Shown piece by piece: positions 24,921 through 34,020 of a stretch of 51,781 nt of DNA. Location of the stretch: the NCBI RefSeq assembly GCF_018861865.1, contig NZ_JAHLDV010000020.1:1-51781 (forward strand), in the 5' to 3' direction. The position numbers were made by a program, and so were the translations under genes. Positions within the stretch are counted from its first letter, which is position 1. Each line of letters starts with the position of its first letter. The stretch is from Clostridium frigoris. GTDB taxonomy: Bacteria; Bacillota; Clostridia; Clostridiales; Clostridiaceae. The notes beneath the pieces are model-generated. The model was not told the origin of the DNA. It made no database searches and saw only the letters and a program-made list of their open reading frames with translations.

Positions 24921-25877
24921 TTATGTTTCAGATTTTAGTTTACTTATTAAGTTATTTATATCTTCTGGTATATTTGACTCAATTGTAAGCCTCTCACCAG
25001 TTCTTGGATGTGGGATAATTAGCTTATAAGCATGTAATGCTTGCCTATCAATATACTCACTTTCAGCTACCCCATAAAGACTATCCCCATAAAGCGGATG
25101 ACCAATATGGCTTAAATGAACACGAATTTGATGTGTTCTACCAGTTTCCAAAGTAACTTTTAATAAATCACCATTCTTAAAAGATTCAATAACTTCGTAG
25201 TGGGTTATACTTCTTTGTCCCTCATCACAAACTTCTCTCCTTGCACTATCCTGATTTGGATTCCCAATGGGCAAATCAATAGTTCCTGAGTTGTTTTCCA
25301 TATTACCATGTACAACAGCTATATAACTCTTCTCAAAAGTCTTATTATTTAAGTCTTTATTATCTGACTCTTTACTACTCACATCCTTGCTCTGCATATC
25401 TCTCGCAAGCGCCATATGCGAATATTGGTTTTTTGCAATTATTATAAGACCAGAAGTATCCATATCTAACCTACTCACCAATCTTACAATGCATTTTTCA
25501 TTTTTTTCTTTAAAATAATACAAAACTCCATTAGCAAGAGTTCCACAAGGATATCCACGAGTTGGATGAACAACTATGCCTGGCCTCTTATTTACAATAA
25601 TAAGATCTATATCCTCATATGCTACATCTATATCCATTTTCTCCGGTTCAATATTCTGATGCTCATCTGTCTTCATATCAATATCAATTACATCATTTGA
25701 ACTTATTCTATGATTAAGCTTCACAACATTATTATTGACCCTTATTTTACCATTAAGGCCTGAACTTTTAACAAACCTACCTGATAGTTTCTCCCTATGC
25801 TTTAAATAATCTCTCAGTTTTGCATCTTTAACATCTACACCAACTACATAAGTTAACTTATTATCAAGCAATTGCAA
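24921..25877 (-). CDS. Pseudouridine synthase, RluA/RluD family
   Basis: A 318-residue enzyme with an N-terminal S4-like RNA-binding region (KLSGRFVKSSGLNGKIRVNN) and a catalytic domain with the RLDMDTSGLIIIAKN motif, whose Asp makes pseudouridine in 23S rRNA, and GRTHQIRVHLSHIGHP. About 23 extra residues of Lys/Asp/Ser-rich sequence (QSKDVSSKESDNKDLNNK) interrupt the catalytic domain after ALARDM. The best start is a TTG that overlaps the end of ridA by 14 bp with no clear ribosome binding site, so translation is probably coupled to ridA. Confidence 0.88.
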   Translation of the reverse strand: MQLLDNKLTYVVGVDVKDAKLRDYLKHREKLSGRFVKSSGLNGKIRVNNNVVKLNHRISSNDVIDIDMKTDEHQNIEPEKMDIDVAYEDIDLIIVNKRPGIVVHPTRGYPCGTLANGVLYYFKEKNEKCIVRLVSRLDMDTSGLIIIAKNQYSHMALARDMQSKDVSSKESDNKDLNNKTFEKSYIAVVHGNMENNSGTIDLPIGNPNQDSARREVCDEGQRSITHYEVIESFKNGDLLKVTLETGRTHQIRVHLSHIGHPLYGDSLYGVAESEYIDRQALHAYKLIIPHPRTGERLTIESNIPEDINNLISKLKSET

Positions 25878-26244
25878 TTACTTCTATTTCTACTAATGCA
25901 TCTTTAGGAAGTTTTCCTGCTTGAATGCAAGATCTAGCTGGCAGATTTGTAGTAAAATATTTTGAATATATTTCATTCATAGAATCAAAATCATTTATAT
26001 CTTTTAAAAAAACTAAAGTTTTTACTACCTTGTCTAAACTAGAACCTGCTTCTTCTAATATTGCTTTTACATTATCTAAAGATTGTGCTGTAGCTTTTTT
26101 TATATCATCATTTATAAATTCTCCATTAGCTGGATTTATTGCTAATTGTCCCGAAGTATATAATACATTTCCAACCTTAACTGCCTGAGAATATGGGCCA
26201 AGAGCTGCGGGTGCTTTTTTTGTGTTTATTATAAGTTTTTCCAT
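25864..26244 (-). CDS. ridA: Enamine/imine deaminase RidA
   Basis: A 126-residue RidA (YjgF/UK114) protein, which hydrolyses reactive imines such as 2-aminoacrylate to keto acids. Hallmarks are APAALGPYSQAVKVG near the N terminus, the Arg of PARSCIQAG (about 104) that binds the substrate carboxylate, and the VEIEVIA ending. Length is typical. GGAGGAG lies just upstream of the ATG. It overlaps the following pseudouridine synthase gene. Confidence 0.95.
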   Translation of the reverse strand: MEKLIINTKKAPAALGPYSQAVKVGNVLYTSGQLAINPANGEFINDDIKKATAQSLDNVKAILEEAGSSLDKVVKTLVFLKDINDFDSMNEIYSKYFTTNLPARSCIQAGKLPKDALVEIEVIAIA

Positions 26245-26270
26245 TTTTTTCTCCTCCTAATAATTTTATA

Positions 26271-27524
26271 TTAATGCATTAGTTCATGGTCATCACCTAA
26301 AGTAACCACTATATCAAAACTTTTATTACTTGATGATAAGAATTCAATATTATCTATTTTAAAATCCGTTTGTAGATCAGCCTTCATATCTTTGCTGCCA
26401 TTATAAACTGTAATCTTACTTTTAGAAGTAGCTTCACCAGTTTCCGTCTTTGCTTCATTATAACCCTTTTCAGTAAGATAAGTAGAAAAATCCTTGGCTA
26501 ATCCTGTTTTTTGGGTACCATTAATCACCTTTATCTTAAGCTTTGACTTGTTAACAATCGGGGCTTTATTATCACTTAACTCTGAAATAACCTCTTTATT
26601 AAGATCTTCGTCATAAACTACATATGATACACCATTTACATATTTTTCTACTCCATTAAGTGTTTCCATAGAAAGTTTATCATTATCAATGGTAGCAAAT
26701 ATAAATCCAAACTTAAGTATCTCGTTAGCATCCATATTAGTTTCTATAGCATTCTTAACAGCTGTTAAAACACTTGGAATTTTAAATATTATAAATGGAC
26801 TTTTTACTTTTTCCATAACCTTTGCGATAAATATATGCTGATTTTCTATTCTTCCTAAATCACCATTTGCCAAACCTGAACCATCAGAATTTTTTCTCCA
26901 TCTGAAAAATTCCTCGGCTTTTTTGCCATCCATATGAACTAGACCTTTTTCAAAATGAATACTCAAATCTTGAGTTGGGTCATCATAATCCATTTTTCTT
27001 GTTACATTTATATCAACACCACCAATAGCGTCAATCAATTCATCAAAGCCTTTATAATTAATTTTTGCATAGTAGTCAATTTTAACACCTACTAATTTTT
27101 CTACAGCAGCTACTGCATAATCAACACCACCAATAGCATGTGCAGCATTAATCTTCTGATTTCTATCATTTACAACTGCTAGAGTATCTCTAGGAATAGA
27201 TATCAAACTAACTTTCTTATCAACCGCATTATAATGTACTAATATCATTGTATCTGTTCTCTTAGGATCATTAGCATTTGTAGAACCAGTTGTACCTATA
27301 TCTACACCCATTACCAATATATTACTAGATTTACTATCTGACTGAATCTTTACATCATCACTACTTAGACTTGATGATAACTTTACTGCGCTATTATTAA
27401 AACCAGCTAAATATAAATAAAGCCATCCAGAAACAAACACAAGAATTACAACCAAAAAAAGAACAATTCTAACTGCATATTTTTTATAATTAAATGTTTT
27501 TTTTCGTTTTTTATTATTACTCAT
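26271..27524 (-). CDS. LytR-CpsA-Psr (LCP) family cell-wall ligase
   Basis: A 417-residue LCP protein that transfers undecaprenyl-linked polymers to the cell wall. A cytoplasmic basic N terminus and one membrane helix (about 18-40) are followed by the LCP catalytic domain (DPKRTDTMILVHYN, SIPRDTLAVV, KINAAHAIGGVDYAVAAVE) and a C-terminal LytR_C domain (LKIKVINGTQKTGLAKDF). The ATG is chosen because AGGAG is five bases upstream; it lies inside the 3' end of yqeK (8-bp overlap), indicating translational coupling. Confidence 0.92.
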   Translation of the reverse strand: MSNNKKRKKTFNYKKYAVRIVLFLVVILVFVSGWLYLYLAGFNNSAVKLSSSLSSDDVKIQSDSKSSNILVMGVDIGTTGSTNANDPKRTDTMILVHYNAVDKKVSLISIPRDTLAVVNDRNQKINAAHAIGGVDYAVAAVEKLVGVKIDYYAKINYKGFDELIDAIGGVDINVTRKMDYDDPTQDLSIHFEKGLVHMDGKKAEEFFRWRKNSDGSGLANGDLGRIENQHIFIAKVMEKVKSPFIIFKIPSVLTAVKNAIETNMDANEILKFGFIFATIDNDKLSMETLNGVEKYVNGVSYVVYDEDLNKEVISELSDNKAPIVNKSKLKIKVINGTQKTGLAKDFSTYLTEKGYNEAKTETGEATSKSKITVYNGSKDMKADLQTDFKIDNIEFLSSSNKSFDIVVTLGDDHELMH

Positions 27525-28101
27525 CTTTTCTCCTACTATTTTCACTTAATAAATAATTTCTCGCATAAACTGTATCTATATGCAGTAATTGTTTTTTGCT
27601 TATAACATATTTTATAGTATTCTCCAGACACATCATTACAGCAACATCCAAATTCACTCTACTTAAACTTCTTACCTCTTCTTTGCCTTTAAATGTCCTT
27701 AATGGTTCAATATAATCTGATATAAATATTATTTTTTCTAAAATACTCATATTTTTTCTTCCAGTAGTATGGTACCTAATAGAATTTAAAATATCCTCAT
27801 CCTGAATTTCCATTATGTCTCTCGCTATTATACTTCCTACTAATCCATGAATAATTTGTGGGCTTTGTTTGCTAACTTCATCAAGCTCTATTCTATGGTC
27901 TATAGCCATCTTCATAAGTTGATCATCCGCTAAATTTTTAGCACAGTCATGAACTAATCCTGCAATCCTTGCTTTTTCTATATTTTGTCCATATATAGTT
28001 GCGAGTTCTATTGCAGTTTCACTAACGCTTACACTGTGCTTAAATCGACTTTCTTTTAAATTTTTCTTTATATAATTAAGCATTTCCTTTTCATTCCACA
28101 T
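27517..28101 (-). CDS. yqeK: HD-domain Ap4A hydrolase (YqeK family)
   Basis: A 194-residue HD phosphohydrolase. Metal ligands are visible as KHSVSVSETA (first His), LVHDCAKNL (His-Asp) and the later GLVGSIIARDI and RYHTTGRKNM stretches. YqeK proteins cleave diadenosine tetraphosphate symmetrically. It lies immediately downstream of nadD, the usual Firmicute nadD-yqeK pair, and overlaps the LCP gene. Confidence 0.92.
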   Translation of the reverse strand: MWNEKEMLNYIKKNLKESRFKHSVSVSETAIELATIYGQNIEKARIAGLVHDCAKNLADDQLMKMAIDHRIELDEVSKQSPQIIHGLVGSIIARDIMEIQDEDILNSIRYHTTGRKNMSILEKIIFISDYIEPLRTFKGKEEVRSLSRVNLDVAVMMCLENTIKYVISKKQLLHIDTVYARNYLLSENSRRKDE

Positions 28102-28194
28102 TTAAGCCCCACCCCCTAATATTACTTTAACACAGAAAGAAAAATCATGTATCTATTTTATTAATATATTTTACTTTTTTTGTAAATCTAAATA

Positions 28195-28794
28195 TTATTC
28201 ATATAGTTTAAGCTTATCAACAATTTTTTCTACACCTTTAGGTAGAAGATAATTAATATTTCTGCCTTCTTTTATACTTTTTCTAATACTTGTTGATGAT
28301 ATATCTATAATTGGCATATCAAGAAAAATTATTTTTTTATTATATTTACTCTCTAGATACTTCTTTTGTGTAAGTATTTTTTCTAAGTCAAATCCTGCCC
28401 TATTATAAACCACCAACCTGCAAGCATTTAAAATTCTATCTACATTCTTCCAATTATCTAGGTCTATTAAACTATCCGCACCAATCAAAAAATACCATTC
28501 AATGTTGGATTGAAACTTACTAAAAAGTTCAATAGTTTCATATGTATAACTATTTTCTTTTTTATTTATTTCATAATCACTTATTTCAAAGTTGCTCTCG
28601 CCTTCTATAGCCTTATTCACTAAATCATACCTGATTTTAGCATCTGTAATTCGTTTGTTTAACTTATTGGGTGGGTTTCCTGCTGGCATAAATAAAATTT
28701 TATCCAGTTGCAAACTATATAATGCTTCATAGGCAATATGAATGTGACCTATGTGAATTGGATCAAAAGTACCCCCAAAAATGGCCTTTTTCAC
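28195..28794 (-). CDS. nadD: Nicotinate-nucleotide adenylyltransferase
   Basis: A 199-residue NadD that adenylates nicotinate mononucleotide for NAD synthesis. It has the nucleotidyltransferase motif GGTFDPIHIGHIHIAYEA near the N terminus and ISSTSIRKSIKEG near the C terminus. Length is typical. About 93 bp separate it from yqeK, and a terminator after yhbY lies upstream, so this may start a transcription unit of nadD, yqeK and the LCP gene. Confidence 0.95.
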   Translation of the reverse strand: MKKAIFGGTFDPIHIGHIHIAYEALYSLQLDKILFMPAGNPPNKLNKRITDAKIRYDLVNKAIEGESNFEISDYEINKKENSYTYETIELFSKFQSNIEWYFLIGADSLIDLDNWKNVDRILNACRLVVYNRAGFDLEKILTQKKYLESKYNKKIIFLDMPIIDISSTSIRKSIKEGRNINYLLPKGVEKIVDKLKLYE

Positions 28795-28868
28795 TGTAAC
28801 ACCTTCTTTATATTATAATAGGACAATTCAAATAAGATAATAAAAAAAATTCAACTTTGCATAGAAGA

Positions 28869-28896
28869 AAAAGCATGTAACATTACATGCTTTTAT
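28869..28896 (-). terminator. Terminator at the end of yhbY
   Basis: The stem AAAGCATGTAA/TTACATGCTTT with a 2-base loop and a T run on the minus strand. It overlaps the yhbY stop codon at 28893. Confidence 0.8.
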
Positions 28897-29183
28897 GGTA
28901 ATTCTATTATAGGTTTTTTTATAGATCTTTTGTACAGTACACATTTGCTACCAATGCTTTGAACTGCCTCAGCACCTATGGATTCGCAAATTATATCTGA
29001 AGCATCTCTAGCAGTTAACCCACTATTATTTAGAACCTTAATTTTAATGATCTCTCTAGCTTCTAATGCTTCTTCTACTTGCTTTAAAAAATTTTGTTCT
29101 ACTCCCGCTTTACCAAGCTGAAATAAAGGTTGCAATTTATTACCAAAAGTTCTTAAATAACTTCTCTGCTTACTTGTAATCAT
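28893..29183 (-). CDS. yhbY: CRM-domain RNA-binding protein YhbY
   Basis: A 96-residue CRM-domain protein associated with ribosome (50S) assembly. It begins MITSKQRSYLRTFGNKLQPL, and QLGKAGV holds the conserved GKxG turn. Length is typical. It follows obg by 51 bp, an arrangement common in Firmicutes, and ends at a terminator, so it probably closes the rplU-prp-rpmA-obg-yhbY string. Confidence 0.93.
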   Translation of the reverse strand: MITSKQRSYLRTFGNKLQPLFQLGKAGVEQNFLKQVEEALEAREIIKIKVLNNSGLTARDASDIICESIGAEAVQSIGSKCVLYKRSIKKPIIELP

Positions 29184-29234
29184 AATATCCTCCTACGTGC
29201 CTTCTTTAATGTCGTTAAAAACAATTGTTATCTT

Positions 29235-30518
29235 TTATTCTAAATATTCAAATTCAAAATTTTGTAATCTTACTAAATCGCCGTCTTTAATTCCTTTTTC
29301 AGTTAATGTATTAAAAACTCCCTTGTTCTTTAAAACTTTATGGAAATATCTAAGAGAATCCGGCTCATTTACATTAACTGCACTAAGCAATCTATCAACA
29401 AAACTTCCTTCAACAACAAAAGTACCTTGAAAATCTTTCTCTACAGTATACGTAAATCTCTTTTCTTCTACTACAAATTTATCTTCTTCATTTATTACAA
29501 GTTCTGTAACTGGAATAGTAGATAACATTCTAGCCGCTTCTTTCATCAAAGCTTCTACACCTTGATTTGTAGCTGCAGATATTTTAAATATCTTACTATC
29601 GTCATAGCCTAATTCATTTAATCTTTTCTTAAAGTTTTCAAACACTTCATCATCAAAAACTAAATCGCTTTTATTTGCAGCTATTATTTGAGGTCTATCC
29701 CATAATTTAACACTATATTTACGAAGTTCTTCATTTATTTTTATAAAGTCTTCTATAGGATCTCTACCTTCTATTCCTGAAATATCAACCACATGAATAA
29801 GCATTCTAGTCCTCTCAATATGTCTTAAGAATCCTATTCCAAGACCTACTCCTTCAGCTGCACCTTCAATTATGCCTGGAATATCTGCCATAACAAAATG
29901 CTGTGCACCCTTAACGCTTACAACTCCTAAGTTTGGTTTTAAAGTTGTAAAGTGATAGTTAGCAATTTTGGGTCTTGCTTTTGACACAACTGATAGCAAT
30001 GTAGATTTTCCTACATTTGGAAATCCTAATAACCCAACATCAGCTAAAATCTTAAGTTCAAGTTTAATCCATCGTTCTTCCCCTGGCATTCCTGGTTCAG
30101 CGAAATTAGGTGCTTGCCTTGTAGGTGTACAAAATTTAACGTTACCTTTTCCACCTTTTCCAGATTTACAAACCCTAAAAGTTTCACCATCATGAGCCAA
30201 ATCATACATTACTTTATTTGTTTCCAAATCACGTACAATAGTACCCATTGGAACTTTAACAAACAGATCTGCTCCAGCTTTTCCGTAACATTTAGATCCA
30301 GAACCGCCCATTCCATTTTTAGCTACAAATTTTCTTGCATATGAGAAATCTAATAAAGTAGTCATATTTGCATCAACTACAAATGTTACATCTCCACCAT
30401 CTCCACCGTCTCCACCATCTGGTCCACCTAGTGGTATATATTTCTCTGTTCTAAACGAAACAGACCCATTACCACCGTTTCCTGATTTTACAAAAATCCT
30501 TGCTGTATCAATAAACAT
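29235..30518 (-). CDS. obg: GTPase Obg (CgtA)
   Basis: A 427-residue essential GTPase in 50S biogenesis and stress control. The glycine-rich Obg fold starts [19 protein letters not shown]; the G domain shows [15 protein letters not shown] (G1), [12 protein letters not shown] (G3) and NKSDL (G4); the Obg-specific C-terminal domain follows. The ATG is chosen eight bases after AAGG; the upstream in-frame GTG is less likely. A 240-bp AT-rich gap with the rpmA terminator separates it from rpmA, so it may have its own promoter. Confidence 0.96.
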   Translation of the reverse strand: MFIDTARIFVKSGNGGNGSVSFRTEKYIPLGGPDGGDGGDGGDVTFVVDANMTTLLDFSYARKFVAKNGMGGSGSKCYGKAGADLFVKVPMGTIVRDLETNKVMYDLAHDGETFRVCKSGKGGKGNVKFCTPTRQAPNFAEPGMPGEERWIKLELKILADVGLLGFPNVGKSTLLSVVSKARPKIANYHFTTLKPNLGVVSVKGAQHFVMADIPGIIEGAAEGVGLGIGFLRHIERTRMLIHVVDISGIEGRDPIEDFIKINEELRKYSVKLWDRPQIIAANKSDLVFDDEVFENFKKRLNELGYDDSKIFKISAATNQGVEALMKEAARMLSTIPVTELVINEEDKFVVEEKRFTYTVEKDFQGTFVVEGSFVDRLLSAVNVNEPDSLRYFHKVLKNKGVFNTLTEKGIKDGDLVRLQNFEFEYLE

Positions 30519-30729
30519 ATATTTCACCTTACCTTAGCACATTTTCTATTTTTTTAATCTTTTTAAATTTTAATTTAAGTTTCATTATATAAGTTTTATT
30601 ATTATCAAAATAGCATATATAAATTCCTAGATTATATATTTTCATATTTATATATTGCCATTTATCTCTGTTTTCTATGTAAAATTGTATTTATACTTCA
30701 TTAATTTATATTCTCCAAAAGAGAATTTT

Positions 30730-30753
30730 AAAAAAGCACCCTTTAAGGGTGCC
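30730..30753 (-). terminator. Terminator after rpmA
   Basis: Minus-strand GGCACCC-TTAAA-GGGTGC followed by six T, six bases after the rpmA stop. The rest of the 240-bp gap to obg shows only AT-rich sequence. Confidence 0.9.
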
Positions 30754-30758
30754 TTAAA

Positions 30759-31061
30759 TTATTCAGCAATAGACATTTCTTCATCAACAGGATAAACGCT
30801 TGCTTTTTTCTTCATTTTTCCCATTCTTTCGAATTTTACTATTCCACTAATTTTAGCGAAAAGAGTATCATCTCCACCTATTCCAACATTGTTTCCTGGA
30901 TGAATTTTTGTTCCTCTTTGTCTTACTAAAATATTACCTGCAAGAACGAATTGTCCGTCTGCACGTTTAGCTCCAAGTCTCTTTGATTCACTGTCTCTAC
31001 CATTTCTTGAGCTACCTACTCCTTTTTTATGAGCAAATAACTGAAGGTTCATAACTAACAT
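30759..31061 (-). CDS. rpmA: 50S ribosomal protein L27 with cleavable N-terminal extension
   Basis: A 100-residue bL27. The N terminus [20 protein letters not shown] carries the Firmicute pre-sequence ending LQLF, which Prp removes before HKKG to expose the residues that reach the peptidyl-transferase centre. The remainder ([21 protein letters not shown]) is typical L27. The gene encoding the processing protease, prp, lies directly upstream. The start follows GGAGGTG by seven bases. Confidence 0.97.
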   Translation of the reverse strand: MLVMNLQLFAHKKGVGSSRNGRDSESKRLGAKRADGQFVLAGNILVRQRGTKIHPGNNVGIGGDDTLFAKISGIVKFERMGKMKKKASVYPVDEEMSIAE

Positions 31062-31065
31062 AGTC

Positions 31066-31398
31066 TTACACCTCCTCTATTTCTACTTTTATATATTTAC
31101 CATAAGTAATTTCTACACTTTTAAGTCCAAGTACCATTGTTTCAAGTAAAACTTGACATCTTTCGATATCTTCTAGAGTTTGATTTTCTAAATTTAAATT
31201 TAAAAATCCATCATCTATATCATACTTTGCTTTAATTTTCAAAACTTCCTCAATCCCAATAATTGTAGTTTGAGAAATTGCTGAAATAGCACTACAAATT
31301 AAATCCACATCCAACTGTTTTTCTTTAGGCACTGCATGACCTTTTATTTTAAAAGAAACTAATTTGCCAAGACTTCGAACAAATTCAACTTTAACCAT
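31066..31398 (-). CDS. prp: Ribosomal-processing cysteine protease Prp
   Basis: A 110-residue protein. The catalytic His (FKIKGHA, about 20) and Cys ([11 protein letters not shown], about 33) of Prp are both present. Prp cleaves the L27 N-terminal extension in Firmicutes and is essential for ribosome assembly there. It lies between rplU (2 bp upstream) and rpmA (4 bp downstream), the conserved rplU-prp-rpmA operon. Confidence 0.95.
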   Translation of the reverse strand: MVKVEFVRSLGKLVSFKIKGHAVPKEKQLDVDLICSAISAISQTTIIGIEEVLKIKAKYDIDDGFLNLNLENQTLEDIERCQVLLETMVLGLKSVEITYGKYIKVEIEEV

Positions 31399-31400
31399 AA

Positions 31401-31712
31401 CTAAGCTTCTATCTTCTCGATTTGAATTTTAGTATATGATTGTCTATGTCCTTGTTTCTTTCTATAATCTAACTTTCTCTTAAACTTGAAAACTATAATC
31501 TTTTTAGCTTTTCCTTGTGCTAATACTTTAGCAACAACTTTAGCTCCTTCAACTACAGGTTTTCCAACTACCAACCCATTTTCCTTGCCTACTGCAAGAA
31601 CTTCATTTAATTCAATTGTTGTTTCAACTTCAGCATTCAATTTTTCAACGAATAAAACGTCTCCTTCTTGAACTCTGTATTGTTTTCCACCAGTTACTAC
31701 AACTGCGTACAT
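31401..31712 (-). CDS. rplU: 50S ribosomal protein L21
   Basis: A 103-residue bL21 starting [18 protein letters not shown] and ending in a Lys/Arg-rich tail ([20 protein letters not shown]). The start is the ATG after AAGGAGGTG; a longer reading frame upstream has no support. A leader of about 100 nt resembling the L21 autoregulatory leader and a strong promoter precede it. It heads the rplU-prp-rpmA operon. Confidence 0.97.
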   Translation of the reverse strand: MYAVVVTGGKQYRVQEGDVLFVEKLNAEVETTIELNEVLAVGKENGLVVGKPVVEGAKVVAKVLAQGKAKKIIVFKFKRKLDYRKKQGHRQSYTKIQIEKIEA

Positions 31713-31717
31713 AAAAT

Positions 31718-31809
31718 ACACCTCCTTGATCCAGTCTCGCCATCCCAGGTACACACCTTATGTAATATAAATAATAAGCATGTTTATAACCTTACGTGTG
31801 CGGTCTACA
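31718..31809 (-). promoter_or_regulatory. L21 leader RNA (candidate)
   Basis: The 5' untranslated region holds conserved-looking blocks GACCGCACACGTAAGG and AAGGTGTGTACCTGGGATGG that can pair (CGCACACGT with AAGGTGTG), as in the Firmicute L21 leader, which mediates feedback control of rplU. I assign it by memory of that motif and position, not by a covariance search. Confidence 0.6.
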
Positions 31810-31815
31810 AAGGAC

Positions 31816-31844
31816 ATTTTAACATACTAGAACATTTTTGTAAA
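31816..31844 (-). promoter_or_regulatory. Promoter of rplU-prp-rpmA
   Basis: Minus-strand -35 TTTACA (31839-31844), a 17-bp spacer and -10 TAAAAT (31816-31821), directly after the RNase G gene ends at 31851. Confidence 0.75.
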
Positions 31845-31850
31845 GTATAT

Positions 31851-33293
31851 TTATCCATATATCTTATATGTTTGCAAATTTCTTATTTGATTTGCAAAAA
31901 TTAGCGATTCTACTTTAAATTGCTCTAAATGAGGAATAAAATTGACATAAATTTTATTATCTATCGCCCCTATTTGCTTTGCAAATTCTAAAACATTATC
32001 CATAATATCCTTTTTATAAACTTCACCAATTTCAATATATATGTCTAATAGGTCCTGTTCACTGTTGATCTTAAAGATTTCACTTCTTATTAAAAATTGC
32101 ATATAAGCTAATTTAACCCTACTACTTTTTCCACCACAAACCGCGCAAGGTTCCTCAATAAATTCATATATAGACTTACCTCGCCTTCTCCTTGCAATCT
32201 GAACTAGGTTAAGCTGCGTAAACGGATAAATCACAGTCTTATTTTTATCGTCCTCGAATCCCTCTCTTAAAACACTTAATATGTTTTTTCTAACATCCGG
32301 GTCATCAACATCAATAAAATCTATTATAATTATTCCACTTAAATTTCGAAGTCTTATCTGCCTTGCTATTTCTTTTGCTGCCTCGATATTAGTAGTTTGT
32401 GCGGTCTTTTGAAGTGATCGACTTTTTATATTCTTACCAGAATTTATATCAATTACATACATTGCCTCTGTTTTATCAATGACAATATTTCCACCACATT
32501 TTAATGTAATTCTGTGATTGCGTAGACTTAATAACTCTTTTTCAATTCCATAATAATCAAATAACATCCTGCTCTCATTATGAAGTTCAACCTTTACCTC
32601 AATATCAGTTCGATTTTGCGTGTGCTTTTTAGTATACTCAAAATCGCTTTCATTATTCAATACTATTTTAAAAGTATTTTTATCTAAAATATCACGCAGT
32701 GTTCTGTTTAGCGCCCCTGCATCACTAAATAATAAAATAGGGTTTCTTGAATACTCGCCTCGATTAATAACATTCTTATATATCTCATATAGTGCTTCAA
32801 CCTCATTATTTAAAGTGTCAATATCGACCTGGGCAGCGTTAGTCCTAATCATTACTCCTATATCCTTTGGTTTAATTAATGATCTCTCAACCAAAGCTAC
32901 AAATGCTTGATTATTTATTTTTTTCGAAAAACTAATGTTTTTGTTCATATTGACAACCACGCAATAAGTACCCGGAATACCAAAAGCACTAGTAACTTTT
33001 GCTCCTTTTTTATCTATAGCCTCTTTTAAAACTTCAACTATAAGTTCGTCGCCTTTTTTTACCTTGGTATTATGAAATTTTTCATCAAGATACATATAAC
33101 AATCTTTATTATGACCAATATCTATAAAAGCACACTTAATTGCTGGAACAATGTTTTTTACAACACCTTTATAGATTTCTCCTGGAACTGGTCCACTATT
33201 CTCTTCCTCTATAAAACATTCCTTTAATTTGTTGTTTTCCTTTATTGCTATTCTAAGTATTTCTTCTTGTCGTTCAATATATATTTCTTTCAT
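31851..33293 (-). CDS. rng: Ribonuclease G/E
   Basis: A 480-residue RNase G/E family endoribonuclease with an N-terminal S1 domain (PVPGEIYKGVVKNIVPAIKCAF), a catalytic core (the GGNIVIDKTEAMYVIDINSG stretch and IIIIDFIDVDD carry the acidic catalytic residues) and the zinc-link Cys pair CAVCGG. It cleaves single-stranded AU-rich RNA for rRNA and mRNA maturation. It lies 25 bp downstream of the radical-SAM pair, which is common in clostridia. Confidence 0.93.
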   Translation of the reverse strand: MKEIYIERQEEILRIAIKENNKLKECFIEEENSGPVPGEIYKGVVKNIVPAIKCAFIDIGHNKDCYMYLDEKFHNTKVKKGDELIVEVLKEAIDKKGAKVTSAFGIPGTYCVVVNMNKNISFSKKINNQAFVALVERSLIKPKDIGVMIRTNAAQVDIDTLNNEVEALYEIYKNVINRGEYSRNPILLFSDAGALNRTLRDILDKNTFKIVLNNESDFEYTKKHTQNRTDIEVKVELHNESRMLFDYYGIEKELLSLRNHRITLKCGGNIVIDKTEAMYVIDINSGKNIKSRSLQKTAQTTNIEAAKEIARQIRLRNLSGIIIIDFIDVDDPDVRKNILSVLREGFEDDKNKTVIYPFTQLNLVQIARRRRGKSIYEFIEEPCAVCGGKSSRVKLAYMQFLIRSEIFKINSEQDLLDIYIEIGEVYKKDIMDNVLEFAKQIGAIDNKIYVNFIPHLEQFKVESLIFANQIRNLQTYKIYG

Positions 33294-33318
33294 TTTGACC
33301 CACTCCTATTTTACTATT

Positions 33319-34020
33319 TTAGAAAAACTCGCTAAGAGTGACTAATTTTTCATCTTTATATGCATACATTTCCATGCGGGTTATATCAACAAACGTATCT
33401 TTATTAATAAACTGTAAGTTTTCCTCCAAATATTCACAAAGTAGACTAGCAGATAAATTATCACGACTACCACAAGAAATAAGTACTTTAATACACATAA
33501 CAAAATTATCTACGCTGTAATCGAACTCATGAATAAATGGTTTTATATTAACCAACTTTTCTCCACTTTTTTTGCTGGTTTTAATAATATTCCATTCGTC
33601 TAAAGCACATAAACCATCCATTTTTTCTTTAATACTTTCTATATCAGTGCATTTAAATTTAATAGTGTATCTAGCTGCATCAATAATTGCCATAGCTTGC
33701 TTTTGCTTTGTTCCCTCAACTGGAATTACTTTTACAACATCTAAAATTTTAACTCCACGTGGTGTGTTCTCATTCATTTTATTCATAATATATTCTTCGT
33801 TAATATCTTCGGTAAGTACTACATCCATATATTCACCATTCGAATGTACTCCAACTGACAATGGTTGTGCAATTGATACCGCCATGTGAGGATTAAATCC
33901 TTTTGAATACCCAATTGGAAGCTCTGCTCTCTTAATTATCTTTTGGATAGTTCTCATTAAATCTAAGTGAGCAACAAATTTAATCTCACTTTCCTTACTG
34001 TACTTGATTAAATAACGCAC
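33319..34020 (-). CDS. DUF2344 (TIGR03936, radical-SAM-linked) protein
   Basis: A 233-residue protein of the DUF2344/TIGR03936 family, which nearly always follows a TIGR03960 radical SAM gene. Conserved FVAHLDLMRTIQKIIKRA and YSKGFNPHMAVSIAQPLSVGV are clear; the C terminus is variable. I place the start at the GTG at 34018-34020, giving the usual xRYLIKY beginning; upstream in-frame starts would overlap the neighbour by more than 50 bp. It overlaps the radical-SAM gene by 26 bp (translational coupling). No reaction has been proven for this family as far as I know. Confidence 0.88.
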   Translation of the reverse strand: MRYLIKYSKESEIKFVAHLDLMRTIQKIIKRAELPIGYSKGFNPHMAVSIAQPLSVGVHSNGEYMDVVLTEDINEEYIMNKMNENTPRGVKILDVVKVIPVEGTKQKQAMAIIDAARYTIKFKCTDIESIKEKMDGLCALDEWNIIKTSKKSGEKLVNIKPFIHEFDYSVDNFVMCIKVLISCGSRDNLSASLLCEYLEENLQFINKDTFVDITRMEMYAYKDEKLVTLSEFF